Shown: in pieces, positions 26,236 through 33,534 of the stretch
Position numbering within the stretch: the stretch's first letter is position 1
Layout: every line of letters begins with the position of its first letter
DNA from: Deltaproteobacteria bacterium
GTDB taxonomy: Bacteria; Bdellovibrionota; FAC87; UBA2466
DNA length: 54,338 nt
Assembly (NCBI GenBank): GCA_900299195.1
Contig: OMIX01000031.1
Location: forward strand, 1-54,338
Direction: 5' to 3'
Program-made: the position numbers and the translations under genes
Notes under the pieces: generated by a model
Databases searched by the model: none
Told to the model about the DNA's origin: nothing
The model's input: only the letters and a program-made list of their open reading frames with translations

Positions 26236-26317
26236 ATATAGGTTCCTCTCAAGTTTTTAATTTAAAATCCGATACAGAACTGAGAACTTAAGTTTTCGTT
26301 TTCTTCTCCCTTAAGCC

Positions 26318-26336
26318 AAGCAACACTAATGCCAAA
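26318..26336 (-). promoter_or_regulatory. Sigma-54 (RpoN) promoter of the flgF operon
   Basis: On the minus strand TTTGGCATTAGTGTTGCTT (26336-26318) matches TTGGCACG-N4-TTGCW with the diagnostic GG (26333-26332) and GC (26321-26320) exactly 10 bases apart. The start site would be near 26309, leaving a leader of about 75 bases. Sigma-54 with a dedicated activator drives rod and hook genes in many deltaproteobacterial-type flagellar systems. Confidence 0.78.
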
Positions 26337-26379
26337 CCGACCAAGCTAGACACATCGCCAAAAACACTTTTTAAATGGC

Positions 26380-26408
26380 ATATTTTGCCGATCGCACCGG
26401 CAAAATAT
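26380..26408. promoter_or_regulatory. Perfect 11-bp inverted repeat, probable activator site
   Basis: ATATTTTGCCG (26380-26390) and CGGCAAAATAT (26398-26408) are a perfect 11-bp dyad around a 7-base centre. Its centre is about 60 bases upstream of the flgF -24 element, the place expected for a sigma-54 activator (enhancer) site. It could also act as a hairpin, but no T-run follows. Confidence 0.65.
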
Positions 26409-26433
26409 TCCCTGAAACAAAAACCCCTTCCCA

Positions 26434-26450
26434 GTGCCACAAAAAGGCAC
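26434..26450. promoter_or_regulatory. Second inverted repeat, possible activator site
   Basis: GTGCC (26434-26438) and GGCAC (26446-26450) pair around 7 bases. It shares the TGCC...GGCA half-sites with the larger dyad at 26380-26408 and lies about 110 bases upstream of the flgF -24 element. Confidence 0.45.
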
Positions 26451-26540
26451 CTTTCTCAAAAAAACAAATCCAATTTTTTATTAATATTTTCAAACATTTA
26501 TAAAGAGCAAAACTTGTCATTTTTTTTCGCTTTTGACACC

Positions 26541-26569
26541 TTGACCTTGGTGCGTCATTCCATTATTTT
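26541..26569 (+). promoter_or_regulatory. Probable sigma-70 promoter of the GDSL hydrolase gene
   Basis: TTGACC (26541-26546), 17-base spacer, TATTTT (26564-26569). It lies 23 bases before the ATG at 26592, leaving a very short leader, and points away from the flg operon. Confidence 0.5.
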
Positions 26570-26591
26570 CAGAGGTTCATTTGGGGGTTAA

Positions 26592-27473
26592 ATGGTTAAA
26601 TATTTTTTTACAGGGCTAGTACTGCTCCAAACTCTAAGCTTGGCTCAAAACATAGTGATTGAAACCTATGGAGACTCCATCACCGCAGGACTTTTAAGCT
26701 ACACCAACATCACTCAAAAAAATGAGCTCAGCGAAGTCAGTCGGATTTTATCTGATTTTGCCATGTTCAAACTGACTAAAAATCGCGACTTCCTCATCAA
26801 ACACGAAAAAACTGAAATAGCTTGGCCGACTCTTTTAGCAAACCATTTAAAAACTGATCTGGTCGACTATGAAATCAGAAACTATGCCTTAAGCGGAGCT
26901 AGAAGCGATTCGATGCTGGAAGAGGTAAAAAAAGCGGCCCTTCCTAAAGACGAAGTCATAGCGTTTTTCTTTATTGGGCATAATGATCTTTGTCACAATA
27001 AAGGTTCAGAAGAGGACCTAGCCAGAGATTTCTCTAGAAACTTAAAAGAAGCCCTAATTGAGTGGGATCAAAAACACTTTGGAGCTCGAGCTTATTTGAT
27101 CTCGTTAGCTGAAATTCAACATTTGTATTCAACTCTGTCGGGGGTCACTTGGTATGAAGGGAGCAAAGGCAAATATAAATGTGAGGATAACTGGGAAAAT
27201 CTTTTTCCCTACTGCCCTTCTTTCTTCAAAAAGTATAAACAAGGAACTCTAGATGAATACATACAACCTAGGCTTCGAGCAGTTAATAGTGAGTTAGATA
27301 AACTCAGTGAAGAATTCAAATCGAGCAGCCGACGCAATCAGTATTTTAGATTAGGAATGGCTGAGGGGTCTACATTTCGAAAAGAATACTTTGCAATAGA
27401 TTGCTACCATCTCTCTCAAGAAGGTCAGCAATTTGTAGCCGATCAGATTTTTGACTCGCTAGCTTGGTACTAA
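26592..27473 (+). CDS. Exported SGNH/GDSL-type hydrolase
   Basis: 293 residues with a signal peptide (MVKYFFTGLVLLQTLSLAQN). The SGNH blocks are visible: IETYGDSITAGL (block I, nucleophile Ser), ALSGARSDSM (block II Gly), FFFIGHNDLCHN (block III Asn, GHND) and DCYHLSQEGQ (block V, catalytic Asp-x-x-His). The fold fits a lipase/esterase or carbohydrate esterase acting in the periplasm or outside. About 80 residues between block III and V include three Cys (YKCEDNWENLFPYCP). Substrate unknown. It diverges from the flagellar block. Confidence 0.85.
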   Translation: MVKYFFTGLVLLQTLSLAQNIVIETYGDSITAGLLSYTNITQKNELSEVSRILSDFAMFKLTKNRDFLIKHEKTEIAWPTLLANHLKTDLVDYEIRNYALSGARSDSMLEEVKKAALPKDEVIAFFFIGHNDLCHNKGSEEDLARDFSRNLKEALIEWDQKHFGARAYLISLAEIQHLYSTLSGVTWYEGSKGKYKCEDNWENLFPYCPSFFKKYKQGTLDEYIQPRLRAVNSELDKLSEEFKSSSRRNQYFRLGMAEGSTFRKEYFAIDCYHLSQEGQQFVADQIFDSLAWY

Positions 27474-27488
27474 TCCCACAAATCTCTT

Positions 27489-27854
27489 TTAGGCTATTTT
27501 CTGATTAGGGATTTCTCCCACAAAGTGTCTCACTTCGTGAAACTTAACTTGGGATGGAGCTAAAACTTTAGAAAAGTTATCCCAAACTCGTTTGGCGCTC
27601 ATCGAGTCATTGCAAAGAAAAATATTGGTAATGACCATCCGATATTCAGGCCATGTGCTCACTACAAAGTGGGACTCTTTCAGAATAAGACTCAATGTTA
27701 ACCCATGGGGTTGGAAACGATAATGAGAACTCTTGACCACAGTAGCCCCTTCTGCCTCTAAAGCCTGCCTTGCCATTTGTTCTAAGGCTTTGTGATCGCT
27801 TAAATCCAACTGACACCCATAGGCATCCACGATAAGTTCTGTGATTTGAGACAT
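27489..27854 (-). CDS. SpeD-like pyruvoyl decarboxylase homologue with altered active site
   Basis: 121 residues, the size of the short (Thermotoga-type) S-adenosylmethionine decarboxylase proenzyme. LIVDAYGCQLDLSD, SHYRFQPHG, LKESHFVVSTWPEY and IFLCND align with the family. The Glu-Ser bond cleaved to make pyruvoyl (ESH) and the catalytic Cys (Cys83 in T. maritima) are kept. The processing His (His68 in T. maritima, normally IHTWPE) is Ser here (VVSTWPE), and Ser55 is Thr (PHGLT). Some SpeD homologues are known to have changed into ornithine or arginine decarboxylases, so the substrate should not be assumed. ATG 27854 follows GAGGG; the divergent neighbour encodes a SpeE-type membrane domain. 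Confidence 0.8.
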   Translation of the reverse strand: MSQITELIVDAYGCQLDLSDHKALEQMARQALEAEGATVVKSSHYRFQPHGLTLSLILKESHFVVSTWPEYRMVITNIFLCNDSMSAKRVWDNFSKVLAPSQVKFHEVRHFVGEIPNQKIA

Positions 27855-27930
27855 GCTTGAACCCTCTGTGTGGGAATGGTTAAATAATAACACCAAAATG
27901 TTTGTTTAATTATATAATTTCAATAACCTC

Positions 27931-28614
27931 ATGACTTCGACCAAAAACTTTTTTCTCTATGGCTGCGCAATGATCGTAGCTTTTTCATGCATAGCTTACG
28001 AATTGCTGTTAGGTAGCTACGCGACCTTCCTGATGGGCGCCAGTATTTTTCAGTACTCCTTAGTGATTTCTCTGATGATGTTAAGCATGGGTTTAGGAGC
28101 TTTGTTTAGCCAACGCATTCGGCTCAATCACTATCTCACCTTTCTCTGGGTGGAGATGGCCCTAGCCTGGGTGGCTTTGTTAGCCGTCCCTTTGATGTAT
28201 ATTTCATTCTCCCTGAACTGGGCAACCACCCCGGTAGTGATCCTTTTTGTTGTACTTTTGGGCGGGGGTATTGGAATGGAAATTCCACTGCTGTCACAAA
28301 TGGCTGACTCAAAAGAATCTCTTCCTGCCATTCTTTTTTCGGATTACCTGGGAGGCTTTTTTGGAGGTCTAGCTTTCCCTCTTTTGTTATTTCCCCATTT
28401 AGGCTTTTTCTCTATTGGGGCTCTTTTAGCCGTGTTTAATAGTTGGGTGAGCGTAAGTTTTCTTCTGGTTTTTGCCAAAAAACTAACCGTTGGGAAGCGA
28501 TGGATTACCTTTTTAACTCTACTCACTCTGATAGTTTGTTTAGTGGAGCTAAAATTTGCGGAAGATATGAGATTGGCTTTAGAAAGCTACTATTTTGGAT
28601 TGAACAGAAATTGA
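27931..28614 (+). CDS. Membrane-only SpeE-like protein (no synthase domain)
   Basis: 227 residues with about seven hydrophobic helices. 'SCIAYELLLGSYATFLMGAS' and LMMLSMGLGALFSQ closely resemble the N-terminal membrane domain fused to polyamine aminopropyltransferases (spermidine-synthase-like proteins) in many bacteria. The normal C-terminal Rossmann domain with GGGDG is missing, and only 54 bases separate the stop from the HU gene, so this is not a simple frameshift. A full-length relative (membrane plus synthase) occurs at 40412-42004. It diverges from the SpeD-like gene across 76 bases. Function unknown; transport or a scaffold for SpeD-like protein is possible. Confidence 0.75.
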   Translation: MTSTKNFFLYGCAMIVAFSCIAYELLLGSYATFLMGASIFQYSLVISLMMLSMGLGALFSQRIRLNHYLTFLWVEMALAWVALLAVPLMYISFSLNWATTPVVILFVVLLGGGIGMEIPLLSQMADSKESLPAILFSDYLGGFFGGLAFPLLLFPHLGFFSIGALLAVFNSWVSVSFLLVFAKKLTVGKRWITFLTLLTLIVCLVELKFAEDMRLALESYYFGLNRN

Positions 28615-28616
28615 AA

Positions 28617-28649
28617 AGCGCTGATAGAAACAGTAGATCCATCAGCGCT
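28617..28649 (-). terminator. Probable terminator of the HU gene
   Basis: AGCGCTGAT (28617-28625) and ATCAGCGCT (28641-28649) form a perfect 9-bp stem with a 15-base loop. On the minus strand the stem is followed by TTTTC, so it fits the end of the HU transcript. It also lies just after the SpeE-like stop on the plus strand. Confidence 0.6.
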
Positions 28650-28668
28650 CTCCTAAAAACTAAAACTT

Positions 28669-28941
28669 CTAGTTTAAATAATCTTTAAAAGCTTTTCCGG
28701 CACGGAATTTTGGAACAGTGCAAGCAGGAATTTTAATCGCTGCACCTGTTTGAGGATTTCGTCCAGTACGAGCTTTTCTTTTTGATTTAGTGAAAGTTCC
28801 AAATCCCACTAGGGTCACATCGTCGCCTTTTTTTACACTTTTCTTAATCGCTTCGATTGTGCTGTCGATCACTCTCTCACAATCAGCTTTAGTGATTTCT
28901 AGCTCAGATGCAAGTTGTTCCACAAGTTGCGCTTTATTCAT
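28669..28941 (-). CDS. hup: HU-family nucleoid protein
   Basis: 90 residues, a standard HU/IHF subunit. MNKAQLVEQLASELEITKAD opens it, VTLVGFGTFTKSKRKARTGR and NPQTGAAIKIPACTVPKFRA give the DNA-bending beta arm (RNPQTG), and the end is GKAFKDYLN. It wraps and bends DNA and compacts the nucleoid. The Cys in IPACTVPKF is unusual but common in this lineage's HU. It has its own promoter and terminator. Confidence 0.95.
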   Translation of the reverse strand: MNKAQLVEQLASELEITKADCERVIDSTIEAIKKSVKKGDDVTLVGFGTFTKSKRKARTGRNPQTGAAIKIPACTVPKFRAGKAFKDYLN

Positions 28942-28993
28942 TTTAAGGTTCCTCCTAAATGATGTTGTCGATTGGAATCAATCAAAGCACAGT

Positions 28994-29022
28994 GAATAAC
29001 ACATCCATTTTTTTTTGGTCAA
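28994..29022 (-). promoter_or_regulatory. Probable sigma-70 promoter of hup
   Basis: Minus-strand TTGACC (29022-29017), a 17-base spacer with an A9 run, and TTATTC (28999-28994). It lies about 50 bases upstream of the hup ATG. Confidence 0.55.
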
Positions 29023-29092
29023 ACATTTATTCGCTTATAACTTTATTTTTTTTCTTGCCAGATGATAAGTATCCAAGTGCTATTGAACAACC

Positions 29093-30568
29093 ATGAAAAA
29101 AAAGTTTGACTTCGCCTTTTTTTTTCTTTTGTTGCTCCAAGTTTTTTCTTCAGGGTGCCTCCCAAAAAAAACTTCGCCCACCAAAAAGATCTTAAAAGTA
29201 GTTTTTGTGAATCCTCAAAAAACTTTAAAAACTTCAGGATGTGAAACGTCACCGTGCAGAGAAATTCAACATTTAACCGGAGAAGGTCTATTTAGAGCCA
29301 CTTTTATCAAGAACAAATTAACGATCGAACCCGCTCTCGCCCAATCCTGGGAATGGCTGCAACCTCTGCAGCTTGAGATCCAACTGAAAAAAAATCAAAA
29401 AAAATCGGATGGCTCCCCACTGACATCGAATGATTTTATTGACGCATGGAGACAGGCTCTAACCTCGAAAGACAAATCTGAACTTCAACCCTTCTTTATC
29501 GTAAAACATGCGCATGAGTTTTTCGAAAAGAAAGTCGCTTTTTCGAAACTGGGTTTTAAAGCTCCAAATTCCACTTCCATTCAGATCACTTTCTCAACTC
29601 TTCCCCCTAACTTCCAGGCTTGGTTGGCTCACCCAGCCTTCCAAATTGCAGCTTCACAAAGGAACTCAGTGGGCCCCTTCAGTTTAGCCTATCCCAAATC
29701 AAACGAATTCCTGCTTTTGACTCGAAATCCTTTTTACTGGAACTCCAACTCTTTAATCGATGAAATTTGGTTTCGAGAAATATCTGACAAAAATCTCGCC
29801 CATAATTTAATCGAGGACAAAGAAGTCCAAATCGCAGTAGGCTCTTTTTCAGAAAATCCAAGACCCGATACTCACTATTATCCCTCTTCAAACCAAGTTT
29901 TACTCTTGCTCAACTCGGAACATATCGCTTTAAAATCGACTGAAACAAGAAAACTACTTTTATCTGTGATTAAAAATAGTTCCTTGGGAAAAATCCCAGC
30001 CCCCTTGCTTTTACCCAACCATAGTTTAGACCCCTTTTACGAAAACGATCCAGCATCCGATTTTTACTACATGCCCCAAAAGACAAAACCCGACTTGAGC
30101 CAGCCATTAGGACTTATCGAACTTTCTTTTCCCCTTTCCCTTAAGCCCATTGCGACTTTTATTGAAATGCAATGGTTAAAGGAATTAAATTTATCAACTG
30201 AGCTAATCCCTTGGACATCGGCCCACACCTCAAATGCCGCCCGCGCAGCTTGGCTTGTACCTTTGAAAGTGGATGTTTTTCGACCCGATTTAGGGATTAA
30301 CCATTTACTCAAACAGTCTCAGGAATTAAAACTCACCCATTCCATTCGAAAATTTTCAAAATGCCTGGAAGAGTTTAAAAAAGAGGAAATTGAAACAGCA
30401 GAGCAACTTCACGGAGAAATTGAAAAAATAGAAAAAACTCTGATACAGGAACAGGCACTTTATTATCCACTTGGAAGGGTCCCGATTGTGACTCATCATT
30501 CCGATAAGCTTAAAGGATTAAAGATCGCTCCGAATGGCGTTCTTGATTTTTCCCAGGTAACCTTTTAG
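29093..30568 (+). CDS. Peptide/nickel-type ABC substrate-binding lipoprotein
   Basis: 491 residues. A basic leader, hydrophobic core and lipobox SSGC (FSSGCLPKKTS) are followed by an SBP_bac_5 type fold: 'HLTGEGLFRATFIKNKLTIE' then PALAQSWEWLQPLQLEIQLK matches the conserved 'L.EGL...G....LA.SWE' start of OppA-like proteins, and 'KKSDGSPLTSNDFIDAWRQA' the following G.PLTA.D motif. No permease or ATPase genes are adjacent. It may capture peptides or act as a stand-alone chaperone-like receptor. Unusual is the rather short C-terminal lobe. Confidence 0.8.
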   Translation: MKKKFDFAFFFLLLLQVFSSGCLPKKTSPTKKILKVVFVNPQKTLKTSGCETSPCREIQHLTGEGLFRATFIKNKLTIEPALAQSWEWLQPLQLEIQLKKNQKKSDGSPLTSNDFIDAWRQALTSKDKSELQPFFIVKHAHEFFEKKVAFSKLGFKAPNSTSIQITFSTLPPNFQAWLAHPAFQIAASQRNSVGPFSLAYPKSNEFLLLTRNPFYWNSNSLIDEIWFREISDKNLAHNLIEDKEVQIAVGSFSENPRPDTHYYPSSNQVLLLLNSEHIALKSTETRKLLLSVIKNSSLGKIPAPLLLPNHSLDPFYENDPASDFYYMPQKTKPDLSQPLGLIELSFPLSLKPIATFIEMQWLKELNLSTELIPWTSAHTSNAARAAWLVPLKVDVFRPDLGINHLLKQSQELKLTHSIRKFSKCLEEFKKEEIETAEQLHGEIEKIEKTLIQEQALYYPLGRVPIVTHHSDKLKGLKIAPNGVLDFSQVTF

Positions 30569-30985
30569 CTACAAACAGAATCCAGCTTTCATAGTTCCCG
30601 TCCGAGTGACTTTTCCCTCTTTCTCGAGACGATACTGCAATCGGGGTTCACACCCGTTTTTCCCGGGTTCTAACCATCCCAAAAACTTTTTATCTCCCAG
30701 GTAGAAACTGTACCAAGTGTGCCCCTGCAGTTTAGTTTTTTTTCCCTGAATTTCAGTTTCGGAAAGGTCCGTCGCTAAAACCCCACTAAACTCTTGTGAT
30801 TGTCCCTCTTGTTCACCAGGAACTTTCTTAGGTATTCCGGTAAACCTAATATCTAAATACAGATCATGACTCCCGAAAGCCTCTCTTCGTTCCGGGACCC
30901 CTTGCAAAACCGACCCCGCAGACGAATAGACCAATAGCAAATTAGGAATAAACAGGGACAACCATTTAAAATATCGACTTGTCAT
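30569..30985 (-). CDS. Exported protein of unknown function
   Basis: 138 residues. MTSRYFKWLSLFIPNLLLVY is a plausible signal peptide, followed by alternating strand-like segments (HDLYLDIRFTGIPKKV, HTWYSFYLGDKKFLGWLEPG) and two Cys (NGCEPRLQY, KAGFCL) that could bridge. No family is recognised. It converges with the SBP gene, with its stop directly against the other stop and no terminator seen. No clear Shine-Dalgarno is present. Confidence 0.55.
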   Translation of the reverse strand: MTSRYFKWLSLFIPNLLLVYSSAGSVLQGVPERREAFGSHDLYLDIRFTGIPKKVPGEQEGQSQEFSGVLATDLSETEIQGKKTKLQGHTWYSFYLGDKKFLGWLEPGKNGCEPRLQYRLEKEGKVTRTGTMKAGFCL

Positions 30986-31162
30986 AATTAAGTTACCGAG
31001 GGGCCGAAAGTAGCAATTTTGAAGATTTTTCTCAAGCTCGATTCTTGTTTATTAAACCTGTTAACATTTGTGTTCTGACAAATTAGGGCACCTCGCTTTT
31101 TCCTTGAGGTTTCAAGTACTTTCGCTCACTCTTTTGATAACCCATTATAGAAGGAGAACTCT

Positions 31163-31459
31163 ATGAAACTTAAAATATTAGGACTGATGATGATGGTATT
31201 TGCAGGTTTAGCTGTAGGGGCAGACGCCAGTGACTCCAGAGACTCATTCATTATGAAGCATCAATTTAGAGCCTGTGATTGGTGGACTTCCATCCAAACT
31301 AATGCCGGTTCGGGATACGCTTGCTCAATGTTTCCGTTCACTGTAAATGTACCGGATGCTCAGGATGTTGAACGGGCTTTGAGAGACGCCGAACGAAGAA
31401 TTTCGGTGCTAGAGGCCAAAATTGGAAGTTTAGAAAAGCAGTTAAATCAGAGTGAGTAA
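31163..31459 (+). CDS. Small exported coiled-coil protein
   Basis: 98 residues. Signal peptide MKLKILGLMMMVFAGLAVGA; the mature protein has FRACDWWTSIQTNAGSGYAC (two Cys) and then a C-terminal heptad-patterned helix (VERALRDAERRISVLEAKIG). AAGGAG precedes the ATG. It overlaps the COG2509 flavoprotein gene by eight bases, so the two are translationally linked. Possibly a periplasmic oligomer; no family recognised. Confidence 0.7.
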   Translation: MKLKILGLMMMVFAGLAVGADASDSRDSFIMKHQFRACDWWTSIQTNAGSGYACSMFPFTVNVPDAQDVERALRDAERRISVLEAKIGSLEKQLNQSE

Positions 31460-32981
31460 ATTATTTGATCAAATCAAAGTCGGGCTAGACGATTCTCTGG
31501 AAGAAAAACTTCAGTGGTTGGATCCGGGATATGGATCCTATCGTATTTTAAAAAAATCGGTCGATGCCCGACAACAACCCCCCGAATGGGTTTTTCGTAT
31601 CGAAACCTTCTCTCAAGGAGAAAACCCCCCCCCACTAAACTTTCCAATTTCAAAAACCACAAAAACAATTTCAGACAAACCTATTATCGTTGGAGCGGGT
31701 CCGGCTGGGCTTTTTGCAGCTCTTCGACTTATTGAAAGAGGCATTCCGTGTACTCTCCTGGAACAAGGTTCTGAAGCTACGAAACGAATGAAAAGTATTG
31801 CCGCCTATTGGAGGTATGGGACTCTCCATCCTTTGAACAATGTATGTTTTGGAGAAGGGGGCGCGGGTCTTTATTCGGATGGAAAACTCATCACTCGAAT
31901 TAAGTCACCCTATATCCCCTATGTTTTAAACCGACTCGTTCAATTCGGAGCTCCTGAGGAAATTCAATACTTATCAAATCCCCATGTAGGTTCCGACAAA
32001 ATCAGAAAAGTTATTCCCCCTTTAAGAGAGTTTTTGAAGAGCCATGGGTGCGATCTGCACTTTGACACTCCTGTTAAGAAGGTTTTATTTCAGAACGGAA
32101 AAACGGCGGGAGTTCTTTTAGAAAATGGTAAAAAGCTTGATGGTTCTAAAGTGGTTTTAGCAACCGGCCACTCATCGGTTTCGATCTTAGAGCATCTAGC
32201 CAACGATGGGGTTACTCTGGAAGGAAAATCCTTCGCCTTAGGGTTAAGAATTGAACACCCGCAAAAAGAGATCAATCAAATTCAATATAAAGCCTATTGG
32301 GACCATCCCGCTCTTGGAGCCGCCAATTATCGTTTAGCTAAACACGATAAAAGAACAGGCATCGGAGTCTATAGTTTTTGCATGTGTCCAGGAGGCTATG
32401 TGATTTCAAGTGGAACGGACTCCGAAGGGATTGTGAGTAACGGGATGAGTAACTACAAGAGAAATTCTCCTTTCGCTAATGCCGCCATTGTGGTTTCAGT
32501 GGATCACCAAAGCTCTTTTGGGAAAGATATTTTTGGAGGGATCTCCTTTCGAAAAGAACTGGAAAAAAAAGCAAAAAAAACGGTTGAAGCGGTAGGCGGC
32601 AACAAACAACTCCCCACTCAAACTGTTTTTAACTTCTTAGATCAGAAGAATGGAAACTTACTACCGTCTTCAACTCCTTCCGGGTGTGTCCCGGCTCGAT
32701 TAGACCAACTACTCCCTTCTGCGATTTATCAGCAACTGTGCAAAGCCTTGGATTCATTCAACCGCTCCATGCCCGGCTTTATCTCCCCCCATTCTCAACT
32801 TTTAGGAGTTGAAACCCGAACCTCTTGTCCGATTCGAGTCACTCGCCATGCTGAAACTTTTCAATCCTTAAGCCATCCTGGCTTATATCCCACTGGCGAA
32901 GGAGCGGGATATGCGGGAGGCATTACGAGTGCGGCTTGCGATGGGGTACGAGTCGCAGAAGCTATTTTCGAAACTTTTTAA
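31452..32981 (+). CDS. COG2509-type FAD-dependent dehydrogenase
   Basis: 509 residues. The FAD Rossmann motif is VGAGPAGLFAALRLIERGIP at about residue 78, followed by LLEQG, and the C-terminal FAD site is GEGAGYAGGITSAACDGVRV. The segments NVCFGEGGAGLYSDGKLITR and FCMCPGGYVISSG are typical of the COG2509 family of uncharacterised FAD-dependent dehydrogenases. Substrate unknown. Start GTG 31452 overlaps the preceding small exported gene; about 75 residues precede the FAD motif, as normal for the family. Cytosolic. Confidence 0.85.
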   Translation: MSKLFDQIKVGLDDSLEEKLQWLDPGYGSYRILKKSVDARQQPPEWVFRIETFSQGENPPPLNFPISKTTKTISDKPIIVGAGPAGLFAALRLIERGIPCTLLEQGSEATKRMKSIAAYWRYGTLHPLNNVCFGEGGAGLYSDGKLITRIKSPYIPYVLNRLVQFGAPEEIQYLSNPHVGSDKIRKVIPPLREFLKSHGCDLHFDTPVKKVLFQNGKTAGVLLENGKKLDGSKVVLATGHSSVSILEHLANDGVTLEGKSFALGLRIEHPQKEINQIQYKAYWDHPALGAANYRLAKHDKRTGIGVYSFCMCPGGYVISSGTDSEGIVSNGMSNYKRNSPFANAAIVVSVDHQSSFGKDIFGGISFRKELEKKAKKTVEAVGGNKQLPTQTVFNFLDQKNGNLLPSSTPSGCVPARLDQLLPSAIYQQLCKALDSFNRSMPGFISPHSQLLGVETRTSCPIRVTRHAETFQSLSHPGLYPTGEGAGYAGGITSAACDGVRVAEAIFETF

Positions 32982-33031
32982 GCTGCGTGGATTACAAATA
33001 ATAGGTGTCTGATTTTTAGAGATTAGAGTTT

Positions 33032-33107
33032 TGGAGCGGGTGACGAGGCTCGAACCCGCGACCCTCAGCTTGGGAAGCTGATGCTCTACCAACTGAGCTA
33101 CACCCGC
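33032..33107 (-). tRNA. tRNA-Gly (CCC) with encoded CCA
   Basis: Minus-strand cloverleaf: acceptor GCGGGTG/CACCCGC, D-arm GCTC...GAGC, anticodon stem TCAGC/GCTGA with loop TTCCCAA (anticodon CCC), T-arm GCGGG-TTCGAGC, discriminator T and CCA at 33034-33032. Discriminator U and the acceptor pairs suit glycine. Confidence 0.92.
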
Positions 33108-33130
33108 TCAATAAACTTCTTCATTCATCG

Positions 33131-33214
33131 GCTCAGTTGTTTCGAGCATCCAGCAAGCTGATGAACATTTTCATTTCACTCGCTAGCGCTCGCGGGCAAC
33201 TGAGCTACACCCGC
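33131..33214 (-). pseudogene. tRNA-Gly-derived remnant
   Basis: The 18-base 5' end of tRNA-Gly on the minus strand, caactgagctacacccgc as read on plus, is repeated exactly at 33197-33214 (true copy 33090-33107), 107 bases away. CAGCAAGCTGATG at 33151-33163 matches the anticodon arm with five bases lost, and GCTCAGTTG at 33131-33139 is an inverted copy of the D-arm. It looks like a partial, broken tRNA duplication, as left by integration or recombination. It cannot fold as a tRNA. Confidence 0.6.
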
Positions 33215-33300
33215 CTATCACTTATTAATTAACTTATCTCTAACCTACCTGCAATAAACTTCCTTTTATAAATAACCACCGAATCAGTGGAAATCTCAAA

Positions 33301-33318
33301 CTTAAGATCTATCTTAAG
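33301..33318. promoter_or_regulatory. Perfect 8-bp dyad CTTAAGAT-CT-ATCTTAAG
   Basis: An 18-base, near-perfect palindrome (8-bp arms, 2-base centre) in the 427-base gap between tRNA-Gly and the Ig-like lipoprotein gene. This is operator-like. The rest of the gap (33215-33534), apart from the tRNA remnant and this dyad, shows nothing clear to me. Confidence 0.45.
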
Positions 33319-33534
33319 GGATTATGATTTAGTGTCGCATAACTTATCTTTTGTGAACTCTCAGAATGCATCTATTTTTTTTTCATCTGTCGTTAGTCCC
33401 CGCGCCTTTTTTGTCACATCAACAAGGTTTGTGCAGTTTAAGTGAGGAAAATGAGGTCGGAATAGTCTTTGCAACCCCTCCTCTCAAAGTTTCCAGTGGA
33501 TTCTGGAGTTGTTGTTTATTGAAGGAGTTTGAGG

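Noticed and set aside
26371-26388. A sigma-54 promoter TGGCATATTTTGC on the plus strand
   Set aside because: The GG and GC are 8 bases apart instead of 10.
27931-28668. Frameshifted full-length spermidine synthase
   Set aside because: Only 54 bases separate the stop from the HU gene, so no remnant of the catalytic domain can be present.
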